64,000 bases of DNA, taken from contig JAKOON010000006.1 in NCBI GenBank assembly GCA_022577435.1, positions 492,001 to 556,000 of the forward strand. The letters run 5' to 3'. The number at the start of each line of letters is the position of its first letter. Positions within the stretch are counted from its first letter, which is position 1. Shown here in pieces: positions 34,561 to 47,557 of the stretch. The notes under the pieces were generated by a model. That model was given only the letters and a program-made list of their open reading frames with translations. It did no database searches and was not told the origin of the DNA. This stretch comes from Embiotoca jacksoni. Its lineage: Eukaryota; Chordata; Actinopteri; Embiotocidae. The position numbers were made by a program, and so were the translations under genes.

Positions 34561-35479
34561 GTTCTGGAGTCCCCCCCCCCCCCCCACAATAAACCAATGA
34601 AACGGGGTCCACTCATATGATTCCTGCAGAATCTTCCAGAACTGCACCCCCCCCCTCCCTCCACCTCCTCCTCCACCTCCTCCACCCTCCTCCTCCTTAT
34701 TACAGCTGTGTCTCGTGGGCTGCTGCTCAGCTGCTCATCGCCCCTTTCGTCTGCTGCTGCAAGCTGTCACTCATTTCTTCAAGACAGCAAAGACATATGA
34801 CTCGTGAAACGAGCTTTATTTTTTTTTTTTAATTTATTTATTTATTTTTAAATCTGCAAGGTGTGCACGTGCAGAAAAAAAAAAAAAAAAAAAAGTTGGC
34901 CTACATTGGTCACCCTGAGAAAAAAAATAAAATAAAATACATCAGCATCACCGTCGAAAAGCTTGTGCTAAATGTTCTGCAACTCTGGACCCATTCATTT
35001 CTACAACAAAGGGGTGAAACGCTCAGATTATATTATTAAAAGAAGGTGGAATTATTTATTATGTCACCGTTACCCGTAAATTGCATTATGGACGCTTCAC
35101 GGGCGATAAAACTGTTGAGAAAACGAGGGTTTGCCCCCTTTTCACTGCCGGCCGTGTTGTTAGAACTGAAATACTTTGCATTCTTGTTCACATTGTCCGA
35201 GAGCCGCTCAGGTCAGTAGTTGTAATAGTGTGTTCCCCAAAGATAACAACCCAAAGCCGGCGGGATTTAGCCTACATCTCTGTCCATTCAACCCGAATAC
35301 TCCTTGTTTTGGATTTGTTAATTGGTTGTGTTCATTGTGACCCCCGTTTCTGTCTTGTTTACACTGCACACTTGAGAGCTTAGTCTCTTTCTGCTTGACC
35401 TGCACGCTGCGCAATATGCATTCAGACACTGTTGTGATCTCGCCTCCAGGTGTGGCGCTTCACCTCCTTTTCATTCGCC

Positions 35480-35613
35480 ACGAGATGGCAAAACGGAAAG
35501 CCGCTACCGGGACGGGACCGGGGGGGAGCGGATTCCGCACGAGGCGAGCCGGGGGCGGGGCGGGGCGGGGGGGAAGACCTTGTCGGACACCTGCAGGCGG
35601 AGTACGTCTGGAG
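35480..35613 (+). promoter_or_regulatory. CpG-rich, GC-box cluster with a downstream splice donor
   Basis: CpG-dense sequence with the run GGGGCGGGGCGGGGCGGGG (about 35552), i.e. overlapping Sp1-type boxes, followed by GTCTGGAG and GTAAGAGG, a good plus-strand donor at 35614. It could be the promoter and first exon of a transcript divergent from smarce1, about 1 kb away. No coding frame of known kind follows. Confidence 0.35.
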
Positions 35614-36849
35614 GTAAGAGGGGTGGGAGGTCACATGCCTCCCGTAAACTACTGTGGACGCTCGCGCATGGGGCCTCCCAGGCACAGCTGTGGATGCCCG
35701 GGGGGGAAGGAAGGGGAGGGGAGGGGGCAGAACAGGGCCCGTGACATTTTGAATTAATCAGAGGAAAACCCGGTAAAGCTGCTCTCCGAGCTCAGATCCA
35801 GACCCCGCTTCTTAAGCCTTGTCGAGCTCTCCAAAATAGACTCAGGCAGTGGAACTAAGCAGACTTGAAAGTTTGCTCTGGTGGTGAATGGTGGGGATAT
35901 TTTTAGAAGCTTCAGCAGTCAGATTATTATGATGTATCTTTCCAGAGGTATTCCTCGTACAATCTGCCGTGAGTATTAGCATTAACCTGTCAGCTTTTTA
36001 CGCCAGGCTCGAGGAGGGAGGGGGGCATACAGTGTTGGATTTCGGTGTGAAAAAAAAGGCTTCAACATTCGTGCGTGAATCTGTGAAATCGTCCCGCTTC
36101 ACTTGGCTGCTTTCATAAATTCACAAAAGTCCACTGAAAATGTTTTGATTTCTGCGTTTGATCCGGAGAAAAACACTTTGACCTTTTTTTTTTTTTTTTT
36201 TTTTTTTTTCAACCTTTGATAGAAAAGAAAAAAAAAAAAAAAACAAGCACCGCTGACACATGTTGATCCTTGTAACTCGAGATGTTTGTGAAGTGCATCC
36301 TGGTGCACCTGCAACCTTTCATTCAAAGGCTCGTTTCCTGTTTCATTTTGGCAGCAGTGTCTATCACTGCTTTCTGCTGATTTGGAGCTCAAAGGTGGAT
36401 TCTGCTGCACGTCACTTATCTAACAAAAATCGCATGTAAGCATTCAGTAAAGTCAAACATGACCGCTCCTTTTTTTGTTTTGTTTTTACATCGCTACAGC
36501 TACAACGAGAAGAGCCTGACCGATGCGGACATTTAAAAAAATATATATAATAGATAAATTAATAAACATTTAAATCATAACTACGTTATATGAGTAAGCA
36601 TTTGAGACAACGTCACAAATTTAGATAGCCGTGATATTTCGAGACCAAAATATTTTGCAGAAAATTAAACCTAAGCAAGTAAATATAACTTTTAACCAAA
36701 AAGGTTTGTAAAGTTGTTTAAAAAGAAAAAAGGATATATTATATGCGAGATTAGATCAAATAAAAGTCAAATACTCAAAAAAAATCGGCCTCTAAAACTG
36801 ACAATTAAAAGAGGGAGTGAGTACACGTCAAATTTTGTGACAAATTATT

Positions 36850-37185
36850 GGGGAACTAGTTGCAGGGAGTCAAATCTGAGGTGGTGGGGAGCTTCGACTG
36901 TGTTGTCGAGGGCAAGAAACGTGTGTTTTCGACGTGCGTTTCATGTTGGGGAACCTCGTTGCCATGGCGCCACACTTCAGGTGGTTTTACGGCGAACGTT
37001 TTCCCCTCAGACGCCTCAGAAGTTCCCAGTAGAACTCGGCGTTGACGGTCTGACTCTGGGGGACGAATTCACGGTGACACAACAACACAGCGCCGACGTC
37101 AAAGAAAAACCCACCTGGTGTCTGCCGACCTGACACGCCTTCTGAGATCTCGCACGGTGAAGCTCCGCCCCCTCTTGAAACGTTG
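36850..37185 (+). repeat. Dispersed repeat family 2, copy 3 (internal part)
   Basis: Shares CCCAGTAGAACTCGG, CTGGGGGACG, CGGTGACACAAC, GAAGCTCCGCCCCCTCTTG and AACGTTGAA with the copy at 44697-45317. Its terminal inverted repeats are not clearly present. Confidence 0.65.
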
Positions 37186-37901
37186 AACGTGAAAAAAAAT
37201 TAGGTGAAGCAGTGTGATGATGTGGACAAGCTTTTATTATGCATATCAAATTGATTTAAAAATAGATCTAAAATAATCTGTCAGAAGTGACTCGGTCTTT
37301 TATGGTACATTTTTGTAGGTTGTGTTATACAAGCGTAACTTAGCAGGAACGCTTCAATTAAACATTTTTTTTGTTTTTTTAAAAACACCTTTGAAAAAAA
37401 TATATCTTTAACACTCCAATACCGCATTAATATTCAATAATACACGCCGGTACCGAAATCTGTTCATTCAGTACTCCTGCTGCTAATAATAACACCAGCT
37501 GCACTGTAGTTTCTAAAGTGTTTTAATCAATGTATTACAATGTGTACATTTTCATCAGGTAAACATTTGCAATGTAAATGATCATTTCATTGATTGAAAC
37601 TATATTTCAGCTCTCCGATCACTTCAGTGTTTGAGTATAGCGGTCCTGTTCGGGACGAGATAACACGAGACCTCAGCTGTTTCCGAGCCCAGTCCATTGG
37701 TATGCATGCAAACGTTACTTCATATCTTCTACACATCGACAGATAATATCAAACGCAAACAGGGAAACGGTCTACTCTCGAGAAACGCAATTACAGTTCA
37801 GTACAGCAAAGTTAGAGATCAAGCAACTTACTACGAGCTTAAATACACCGTTTATGTAGTTAGAAGGGCTTCACAGAAATCAAAAGCCTGAACCGTTTGC
37901 C

Positions 37902-37902
<1 letters not shown>

Positions 37903-37936
<34 letters not shown>
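37903..37936 (+). repeat. (TC)n microsatellite
   Basis: About 16 to 17 CT units in intergenic DNA. Confidence 0.9.
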
Positions 37937-37937
<1 letters not shown>

Positions 37938-38689
37938 AAGATTACAACTGTTTTAACAGAGAAACGTGTTTTGGATGTGTTCAAGTCGCACTTCACGAGT
38001 TGATGAATTATATAGATAGGGTCCTGCTGGAATGGTCTTTGTGCGCATGCAGTTCACTGAACGAGTATCGACGTCTTTGTTTGCTGTGCTCGTCGTCTTT
38101 GGAAGGATTCTTGCAGTATTTGGTTTTTGATCCTTTTTTTTTTTTTTAGCTGTATCATTGATTCTCCGCCTGTAACCTCCTCCGTCTACCTGTCTGTGTT
38201 TCGGTGAACTATCTTTGGATACGTTTCTGGGTTTTTTTTTTTGGTTTATTTTTTTGCTGCACGTCGGGTGACATAACTCTGTTTTCCAGCGAAGGTTATC
38301 AGTGATTAGATTAAATTCCTTGCAGTGTGTAGTTGTATTGGTCACTGGGGACAAAACGTGCGGAAACCTGACTGACTTTATCTACGACAGAATAACTACG
38401 CCAACACAGAGACAAGAAAAAAAAGAAAATACTTTTGATCATTTGACCACGAGGTGTTGAATCTATGGGAAATTGATTGTCTTTTTTTTTTTTTCTTCTT
38501 CTTCTTCCAGTTTCATAAGTGAGTTGTGTAGCATAGAAAAAAACAAAAAAAACGGCAAACTTTCCTCCAACCCAGCTTTATACCGAAGAATGTAATACAC
38601 CCGATTGGTTTGTCTACTAGAGGGTAAAGTTTAGCTCTGCCCCGTGAAAAGATACCTTTGGTTTAAACACCAAAAACCACGTAGTAAAC

Positions 38690-39040
38690 ACTAGTCTGTG
38701 GAGGAGCGAGCGGTGAATCTTGACTCGATCTCATTGGAAATCTGAGGACACTATGCCCCGCCCACTGTTAGCAGAAACCTGACTGCACCGCAGGCCTGTC
38801 AATCAAACAGACACGCCCCCGAATTTGCTGACTTTTAGAGGCCTAAAATCTTATTGGTGATGGAATTCTTGTCAGATTGACTGCAGAGATAACTAATAAG
38901 AAGGAATTGACTTCTTATTTTATTGAGATAAGTTGAATGGGAGTCTATGGAGTTGGAGCCTTTTGGAGCCAGCCCCTAATGGCCTTTGGTGGTATTACAC
39001 TTTATGGCACTTCCGTATTAGGGGAAGTGGAAGGCTACAT
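38690..39040 (+). repeat. Dispersed repeat family 1, copy C
   Basis: Shares AAACCTGACTGCACCGCAGG, CCTGTCAATCAAACAGACAC, AACTAATAAGAAGGA and GAATGGGAGTCTATGGAG with the other copies. It lacks the left part (GTCGCCATCTTG). Confidence 0.8.
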
Positions 39041-40545
39041 ACACTTTTATGTACAGTCGTATCGGCAAAACATGACACGGACACTGCGTCCCTCTCGTGG
39101 ATTGACGGGTGTATTACATGCTTCGGATGTTTCCTCAGGATGTACTGAAAATACATCAGAGAAAAAGGGATAAAAAATGGTCAGGTTTTTTTTTTATCAG
39201 CTATTTCCAGATTACTCGGAGAGCAACTACTTTTCACACCTAAAAGTAATTTCTTTTTTTTTTTTTTTTACTGCTTTACACTTCCAAATACAAGCATTTA
39301 TGCAAATTCATTTTAAATGCTTCTCTCATTTGTTTAAAGTGTGCAAAAATGAATAACTACTACTAATACTAGTTTTCATGGCACTTCTGTTATTTCCGTT
39401 TGGAGCTGAATGAGACTCTTCAGTGGGTTAGGCTCAAGTAAGTCATATTTAAAGCTTAACTCATGTTGAGGTCAAATCAAGAGGGTTGGAGATAGAGAAA
39501 GAAATAAGAGGCAAAAATCCACGTGTGACCGCAGCTGTCGATATCTGTCGTTATCTTTTCAACATATCTCATATTACTGCACTGTACTTTGGTGGAAGTT
39601 CCTGCTTATCACTGTTTTTATCGCTGACTGCTACACCGGAGTCCTCCAAGCGAACGGTCCCTGCAGGAAATCGCGATTTGTGAACGCAAGAATTCAAGAA
39701 TTAGAAGTTTTGCCGAAGGTTTCGGGCACAATGTAAGTCTTTCCAAACAAATATCAACAAAACTTAACTAATCAAAACAAACACATGCTGCCTGACCGGA
39801 TAAACAGGAAGTGCCGCAGGGTTAACGGGAAATAATGGTCTTATCATTGGATTGAGAAATACTGCGTGTTGAAGTACTTCTTGAACACGCGTCTAAATCA
39901 TAAAAGACTGCACTTCGATCTTCTGCTTGTGATATGTGTTGAATTGATATGATGCAGTCACACTGTTGTAAAGCTGTTACTTTTAGGATTTCTTTTGTAA
40001 TTTTGAACCCCACAATTCAAAAAAAGATTGAAGCTAAAATACTTCTGTGATGTGCAGTATGCTTGGTATCAAAAGAAGCGATTACATAATGACTTTTTTT
40101 TTTTTTTTTTTTTTTTTACTTTTCCTAATTTCAGCAATTTTGTACGCAACAAAATCACTTAAACCTCCGCAAATTACATCAGAATTTTTAAGCATTTAAG
40201 CATCTTTGACAACAAAAATCACCAAAAAAAAAACCACTTCTGGAAATCCTGGGGGGGGACTGATTCGAAGCTTCCTGTCAGCTAAAAGTGGCTTTGCTAC
40301 CATTCGAATTATTGTGTATTAAAAACACGTCACGGCAGCAAGTTGAACAACGCCGACCGCCCGGAAACGTTCGGCCGGGTCAGATGCAGCGACGGCGCAA
40401 AGCTGATGTTACTTTTTGTATTTCGACATTCACGTTGAAGACACGCGCGGAAGTCCTTCGTCAGCGGCGCGTACAGTACAGACGCTGCTCCTCACCCTCG
40501 CTGAGGCCAACTGCTCCGCATCCAATCACAAACAATAACTCTCTC

Positions 40546-40546
<1 letters not shown>

Positions 40547-40577
<31 letters not shown>
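40547..40577 (+). repeat. Poly-C tract (about 31 C)
   Basis: An uninterrupted run of C, able in principle to form an i-motif, with a G-quadruplex-capable opposite strand. Flanked by A-rich and T-rich tracts. Confidence 0.9.
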
Positions 40578-40579
<2 letters not shown>

Positions 40580-41105
40580 AAAAAAGTGCAAAAGCCATTT
40601 TTTTTCTGTTTCGTGTTTTTTTTTTGTTGTTGTTTTTTTTTTCGTATTTTGGCACAATCAATAGCACCAGCAAAGTTCTGCCAAGCAGCCTGTTTGGAGA
40701 GAAATCCAGTACGTCGCAGCGTATTCACACCGACACGAGAGCACCAGCTGGAGAAACCAGATTATCCTATCAGCAGCGTGCAGAGTTTCAGGCTGCCAGC
40801 GGTGCACCAGCGAACCACCGCTGAGGAGGCGAAGCTATTCTGGGCTCTCGGAGATACCGATTTTGGGACTAATCTCACTTGTCACTTTGGTCTCCGTGGT
40901 GTGAAAAGCTTTATCATTTGGTAACTGAAGACAGGCGGTTGTCGCGTTCCTTTCGTTATCCCCCTCGTTTCTTTTGGGTTTTTTTTCCTTTTTGCATCTG
41001 CTCTTCCCATCTTTTATTGCTGCTCCGGCGTCGTCGCTGCACTCGACTTTGTGTTTCAGCGAACGCATTTTATGGTTTGCTTTTAACCTACGTTACCAGA
41101 TGGGC

Positions 41106-41144
<39 letters not shown>

Positions 41145-41834
41145 GAAAATGTAGAACAGTAAAATGAGAGCCACAAGTTGCGCAAACTGTCTGAAAGACG
41201 AGTCCTTTGACGGAGAATCTTTCTGGATTGTCCCGATGCAGTGATTCCAACTGATCTAATGCTCCAGAAAGAATAAAACACACGCTAACAGCTCCTGTTT
41301 GATCTCAGGTCGGACTACTGGCTGGAGTGAATGCATTTTCCTTTCCTTTTTTTTTTTTATTTTAATTTTTTTTTTTTTAAAGAATACTACACTGAAGTTC
41401 GACTAGAGAAAAACAACACACTCATTACCACAAAGATCACAACTACACTTGTGGAAGTGTGCTTTTTTTTTTTTTTTTTTTTTTCCTGCCACCTGGTACT
41501 TTTAAAGCGCATGTGTCTAAAGACTCCGATCAGTCTGAACTTCACATCGTAGAAACAAAACACAACAAGTGCTCAGAAGACTTTCCAATCGCACGCTCTC
41601 GACACAGAAAACAAAAATAGCAAAAGAGCTCCGTTCAATGGTTTCCTTCTTGTCGCAAGAGCTCGAGTACCGTCGGCCTCGGGAGGCTTAAGGATGAAGT
41701 CCTTTAGTCATGTAGTTCTACTAATGAGCACCAGTACAATTCAGCTGGTCCTGCACCCCCAACCCTACCCATCCCTCTCCCACCACTCCCTCCCCCCCTC
41801 TCCCCCTTTCCCCAAACTGCCCCTCCCTCCCTCC

Positions 41835-44800
41835 TCAATCCCTCAGGGTCGCAGTCATCAACTGGTGGCAGTCCAGATCGCCTCGCAGCTCCAGCGGCCC
41901 CGGCAGCCTCATGCCCGTCTTCTGGTCCACGCACCAGCACTTTCCCCGCTGGCCGTCGCGCGCAGGATGGCACTGCGGGCGTAAACACAGACCGGTTGTT
42001 ATTTACTCCTACACGGGCGATGTTTGTGAGTTCATCACTAACTTTTTTTTTTAGCTCGTTTTATACACGAGGTTCGATGGAAAAAGTTGAGAGACTTTTT
42101 TTTTTTTTTTTTTTTTTTTCTGCGTTTGCGTACAAACGGAGGCCAACGCGGAGACGTTCACTGAGCAGGGGGAAGCAATGACCTCCGTGAGGAAGTATTC
42201 CAAGTGTCGTCTCCTGATCAACATCAGCACCTGAGTTCAGCACGTTTTTGTGACCGCTGGTACGGGAAACATTTGTGATTGAAACTTGGAGCAGAGAAAC
42301 ATCAGATTTTGGGTCAAACTGTGGAAATCGTCCCGCAGGGACCCTCGAAATGTTTCAGAAAGCTTACGGCGATGAAGCGACGAACCGGGCGTGACGTTCG
42401 CGTTTCAAGAGGGGGCGGAGCTTCACCGTCCGACACCGAAGAAGGCGCGTCAGGTTCAGGAGACGCTAGGTGGGTTTTCTTTGACGTTGTTTTTGTCCAT
42501 TTGCTGGTTGCTAGCATGAGTTTAGTGTTTGTTTGTGGTTCTGAGGCTTCTGAGGAAAAACATTCGCCGCAAACCACCTGAACCGACCTGTGGCGCCATG
42601 GCAACCAGGGTTCTCCAACATGACAACACATCTGCTCAGTGCATTAAAAAAAAAAAAACTCAAAAAAAATCGAATGTTTTCTCTGCTCCAGTTTCAGGTC
42701 CACGGTGAAATCAGAAATGTTTCACGTGCCAACGGTCACAAAAACGTGTTGAACTCAGCTGCCGACGCTGATAAAGAGACGTACCTTGAAATACTTCCTC
42801 ATGAAAGGTTATTTGTTTCCTCCGCCTCCGTGCGCAACAGGAACAGTCTGTTACCCTTTTCCTGATCACACTTCATATTATTAAATCAATGTTTTGGTTT
42901 TATTGCTTAAAACTTGGAATGTTTTGGTTCCTTCTCATTGTTATCAACAAAAAAATAGCCATTGTACACAGAGATAGAGATAAACATGGAGGAGAATGTA
43001 ACAGCTGAGGATATTTACATCAGAAACAAAAACAAGCCAAAAGAGGAGGGGGGAAGGGGGGGGGGGGCAAGGCACACAAACACGACTGGAAATGGATCAG
43101 TGTCTGCTGGATTTGTAAATAAACAGCATGCTCTGTTGACGGGGCTAAAATCCGACGAAGACATTTTCATTGTTTTGAAGCACTTTGTCCCGAATCAAAG
43201 GTCAGATGGAGTGTAAATTACACCGAGCTGTCGTTGAAACTTAAAGTGTGACAAGTCTTTTAAGTTATTTATTTATTTGCCCTCCCCTTACCCCCCCAAA
43301 CATTCCCCCTGTGAACAATTCCAGGAATATAAAATTTATTGCGTGTGTTTGCCATCATGATTTAGTCTTAGTTTACAATCTGAGAGCAGCCCTGCCATGA
43401 AATGATTCCCAGTTGTCCTTAATGACCTGTGCTTTACTTCCCAATATTTTTTTTAATTTATTTATTTATTTTTTTTTAATCACAGCTCCGTTTTAGTTAA
43501 ACAGTAAACAGATGCCTGTGAATCCGAGCAGACAGAGATACTCGAACCACGTTACACAATCGACTCAGCTCAGACTTTTGATGACTGGTGCCGGAGCACA
43601 GCTTTTCCTTTTATCACCGACTCCGCGTCTGCCGCTCTGATTGCACGCGCAGGCCTTATCTGTGTTTTCACTGATTGTCTGCGTGTTTGCCCAATCTTTG
43701 CAAAGGCAGAATAACAAAGCGAAAAAAAAAAAAAAAGCAGAAGAAGGAACTGCATCCAAAATCTAATTGCATCCATCATGGCAGTAAAGTGATTATTGTC
43801 CGACAGTTTAGGACGCAGAGTCCTGATTTCTCAAACGTAAATCACTTTCTGTGCGAGCTTAGAAAAATAAGGTCTTGGCGTTTCCATGACAGCCTGCTTG
43901 GAGACACGTTTGTGTTGATCTTGAACTCGGAAGACCGTCTGTCATCGACTGCAGACACGGTTTGAGTTTTGGTTTTGAAAGGGACCGTTTGAAGCGCGAA
44001 GATAGGCGTTTTTATATGTGTTGGCTGCGTCGCGCAAATTCACAGTTCACCAGCGGTACGCGGCCAAATTGGCTCAGCGTTTCAGTTAAGCTCATGTTGA
44101 GTGTTGTGCTTGAAATCGCAGACCTGCTTGGCGTGGAAATCTCCGTTCTTGTCACAGTTGGGGATGGGGATGGTGAAGAGGTCGTCGTGCGTGCGGCTGT
44201 TCGAGGCCAATCTGTCCAACGCCCGTTGTAGCTCGGCACGACACGGGGCCTGTAGGAGAGAGACGTTTGGATCTCATGTTCGCTCGCCGGCAAAGTTACC
44301 AACATAGACGTACGTAGACATTTCTATTGACACGAGAAAACTCTTGAGAAAATTGTGCAAAATTCTTTAACTTTCGAAAATGGTAAAAACAATTCATGAC
44401 AAAGTTTAGCCATATACTTAAAAATCAACCATCTTATGTTATCGTTCAACTACGCCCGAGTGTAATGCTCCCATCAGTGCACTAGAGGGCGCCGAGATCG
44501 GAAATGAAGGAAGGGGAGGTTTAAACATAAAAAAAAAACACATGGTTGGGTTTAGTAAACGATCATACGTTGGGTTGAAACCACGCGACAACCAACAGCG
44601 ACGTCACTCGTTGGTTTGTGAACGGCTGTTATGAAGGCTCAAGTTCGGTATTTTGATTGTCGCCATCTTGCTAGCTAGGAGCAGGAAGTGACCGTAGCAC
44701 CTGAGTTCCACATGTTTTTGTGACCGCTGGTACGTGAACATTTGTGATTTCACCACGGGCCAGAAACTGGAGAAGAGAAACATCAGATTTTGGGTCAAAT

Positions 44801-46996
44801 TTTTTAGGAGCAAAGTCTTCAACACGCCTGCTTACAACCAAGTGTTCGTGAGCCCATGCAGTGATTTCCACCGATTCCTCTTCTCCACTGTGAGCGGGCG
44901 TGTTGTCATGTTGGAGAACCCCGTTGCCGTGGTGCCACAGACCCCTCAGAAGGTCCCAGTAGAACTCGGTCTGACACTGGGGGACGTATTAACGGTGACA
45001 CAACCACCGCCAACGTCACAGAAATCCACCTGATGTCTCCCGACCTGACGCGCCTTCTTCGGTCTCGGACAGTGAAGCTCCGCCCCCTCTTGAAACGTTG
45101 AATGTCACTCAGAGCACTTCGCCCGGCTCGTCGCTTCATGGCCGTAGACTTCCTGTCTCTGTTGACCATTTCCAGAGTTTGACCCAAAATCTGATGTTTC
45201 TCAGCTGCAGATTCAGGTCCGCGGTGAAATCACAAATGTTCACGTACCAGCGGTCACAAAAACGTGTGGAACTCGGGTGCTGATGTTGATCAACTTGGAA
45301 TACTTCCTCATGAAGGTTATTTCTTCCTCCTGCTGTGTGAGCATCGCTGCGCTGCATTCGAATGCCACAGGGACATTTCCGCAACTTTTTGATCGACCCA
45401 TGAACATATACTCGGTACCACACAGGTTTAATTTGTCACCATGCGAAAATAAACTCCTTTACACTCTTATATCTGATGGGAGCATTGTGAATCATCTGCA
45501 GTGTCTTTCCAAACCATCATTCTGAAGGATTTTTTTTTTTTAAATACATCTGCGCAATCGGGCCGACTGCATCCCAACAAAGACATAAAAACCGAAAGAT
45601 AATAGAAAATAAATGGCTATAAAGGATTTGGGGTCGTGGTGAACCTGTCCGGGTGGGCGGCCCGGATAAATCTGTGTGTAGGAGGTGGTATCGCTACGTA
45701 CTCCTGCAACACATATCTGCGTTAGAGCCCTGAAATGTGCGCCTGTTACTGATTAATGGGGCCGTAATGATGCTCCTCTCGCCAGTCTTAAAACGGCAAA
45801 TTGATGTTAATGTCAATATGCACCTGAGCTTTATTTCACAAGGCCGCAATGAAATGTTACGGTCTGTAAATAAGTAATTTGTACTATTTATAACCCGACT
45901 GTTACGCTTGTGGATTTGGAATTATAAAAGCCCAAATGCGAAACACCTGCTGGGGCCGAGAAAGCCCCGAAGCCGCAGAGCGGATCGCCGGGGTTCGGCG
46001 ATTTCCGCAAACACCGATGAGGAAGGCGGAAAGGCGGTTTCTCTCACCAGCACCGCCTTGGTCTCCTCCCTGGCGGTGTTGCTCCTCTGATTCGTGGATT
46101 TGGGCGGGTGTCGGGCGAGGGTCTTCTGGATGCAGCGCTTGTCCTGCGGGCTGCACCGGATGTTGCTGTTGTTCGGGTGTTCAAGGATGATCTCGTCCTG
46201 CCTTTCCATCGCTAAAACAGAGGGAAAAAAAAAAAAAAAAAAAAATTTAGCGTCTGAAATCCACTGTCAAACGTGTTACGTGTTCGAGTTTGTCCAAAAA
46301 CATGCGCAGGGCTTTTTGTTTTACGGTTGTCGGGGCAACCCAATTCGAGCGTAATTTAGGGCAGCATCCGTCCGTCCCGCTCCGCTCGTCCTCCCTCGTC
46401 CTTCGACTTCCAGCTGAACGTGGTGAAATGTAGGCTAAAAAGGAGTCCAGGTTAACCACAAGGACTCTGAGCCTTGCTGGCGCCGCTCTGGGGGGTAATC
46501 TGCACCTCAGCTCCTGCCCCCCCCGGTACTCTTTGATTTCAGCGCCACAGCCGAGGCGCCACGAGCTGTGAGGCTTTTCTTAAAAGAACCGTACCACCCC
46601 TGTTCTGCCACCCTTGTGAACATTGTGGTCTGGGCCGCATTCACCTTTGCATCCCTGTAATCCTGCAGCTTTGCGGCCCTGCAGGCACCCAGCTGCTTCC
46701 TCAGGAAATACCCCCCATCCCCACCCCCCATCACCCCCTCCCTCATTACTCTCCACAACAACCCCGACTGATGCCAGATGGAGGTTGTTAGAGGGTATCC
46801 ACACTGTCACAAGTGGGCACATGCGGGTGAGCGTGTGGTGTTTTTTTTTTTTTTTTTTTTGGGGGGGGGGACATGTAAGACGGGCAGAACGAGGGATGAA
46901 AGTGTGTCCCTCTTCGTGCGCATGCATATCTCCCCCTTTCACCTGTGGCTTGAAAGACTTGGCAGCACTTTGTGCTTTCAGCTCATAACCCAACGG

Positions 46997-47030
<34 letters not shown>

Positions 47031-47526
47031 CACAGACTGGCACAGGAATCAAAGCGCTCTGAACTGCGCATTTCCATTTTCTGAAGCAGTTTCTCACTCT
47101 GATCACTGAACCAGATCTGAGCTCTGGTTAATATCTCAGGTCACTGCCAGGTATCCAGTTAATTGTTGTTGGCAAAAGTGACAACGAAAGGAACGGTCGG
47201 TAGGCTCCTTAATCTTGCGCAGCCTTTTTCTCAGGCTCGCAGTGCACGAAGGAGTCCAAACCAGTGGAAGCTTTTTCTAGTTCTCAAGCAAGTCCCTCAT
47301 TTTCTGGTGATGAGTAGAAGTTTTTACAGCCCTGTGACCAGAGTTTCTTTAAACCCTCATAGACAGTCATCTCGCTTGGCTCGGCCCGTCTGGGGGGGGA
47401 AGTGTCTCTCGGCTGTTTGTATTTTTAGTCCTGTCGCTGTAAAGCCTTGCCCATCAGCACTTTTCCTCCACAATAAGAGCCAACAGAGTCTCAGCTGCTT
47501 CCTTCGTTCCAACTTGTTCTCTCTCT

Positions 47527-47557
<31 letters not shown>

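Larger units (their letters stand above)
34587..41834. other. smarce1-igfbp4 intergenic region
   Basis: No protein gene recognised in 7.2 kb. It contains a GC-box-rich CpG patch (35480-35620), repeat copies (36850-37185, 38690-39040), a (TC)n tract (37903-37936), poly-C (40547-40577) and several long poly-T tracts. The right end presumably includes the igfbp4 3' UTR. Confidence 0.5.

Noticed and set aside
36714..37133. A 139-residue frame with PQTPQKFPVELG as a protein gene
   Set aside because: The same words recur at 44930-45030 inside repeat family 2, in a non-conserved frame, so it is repeat sequence.
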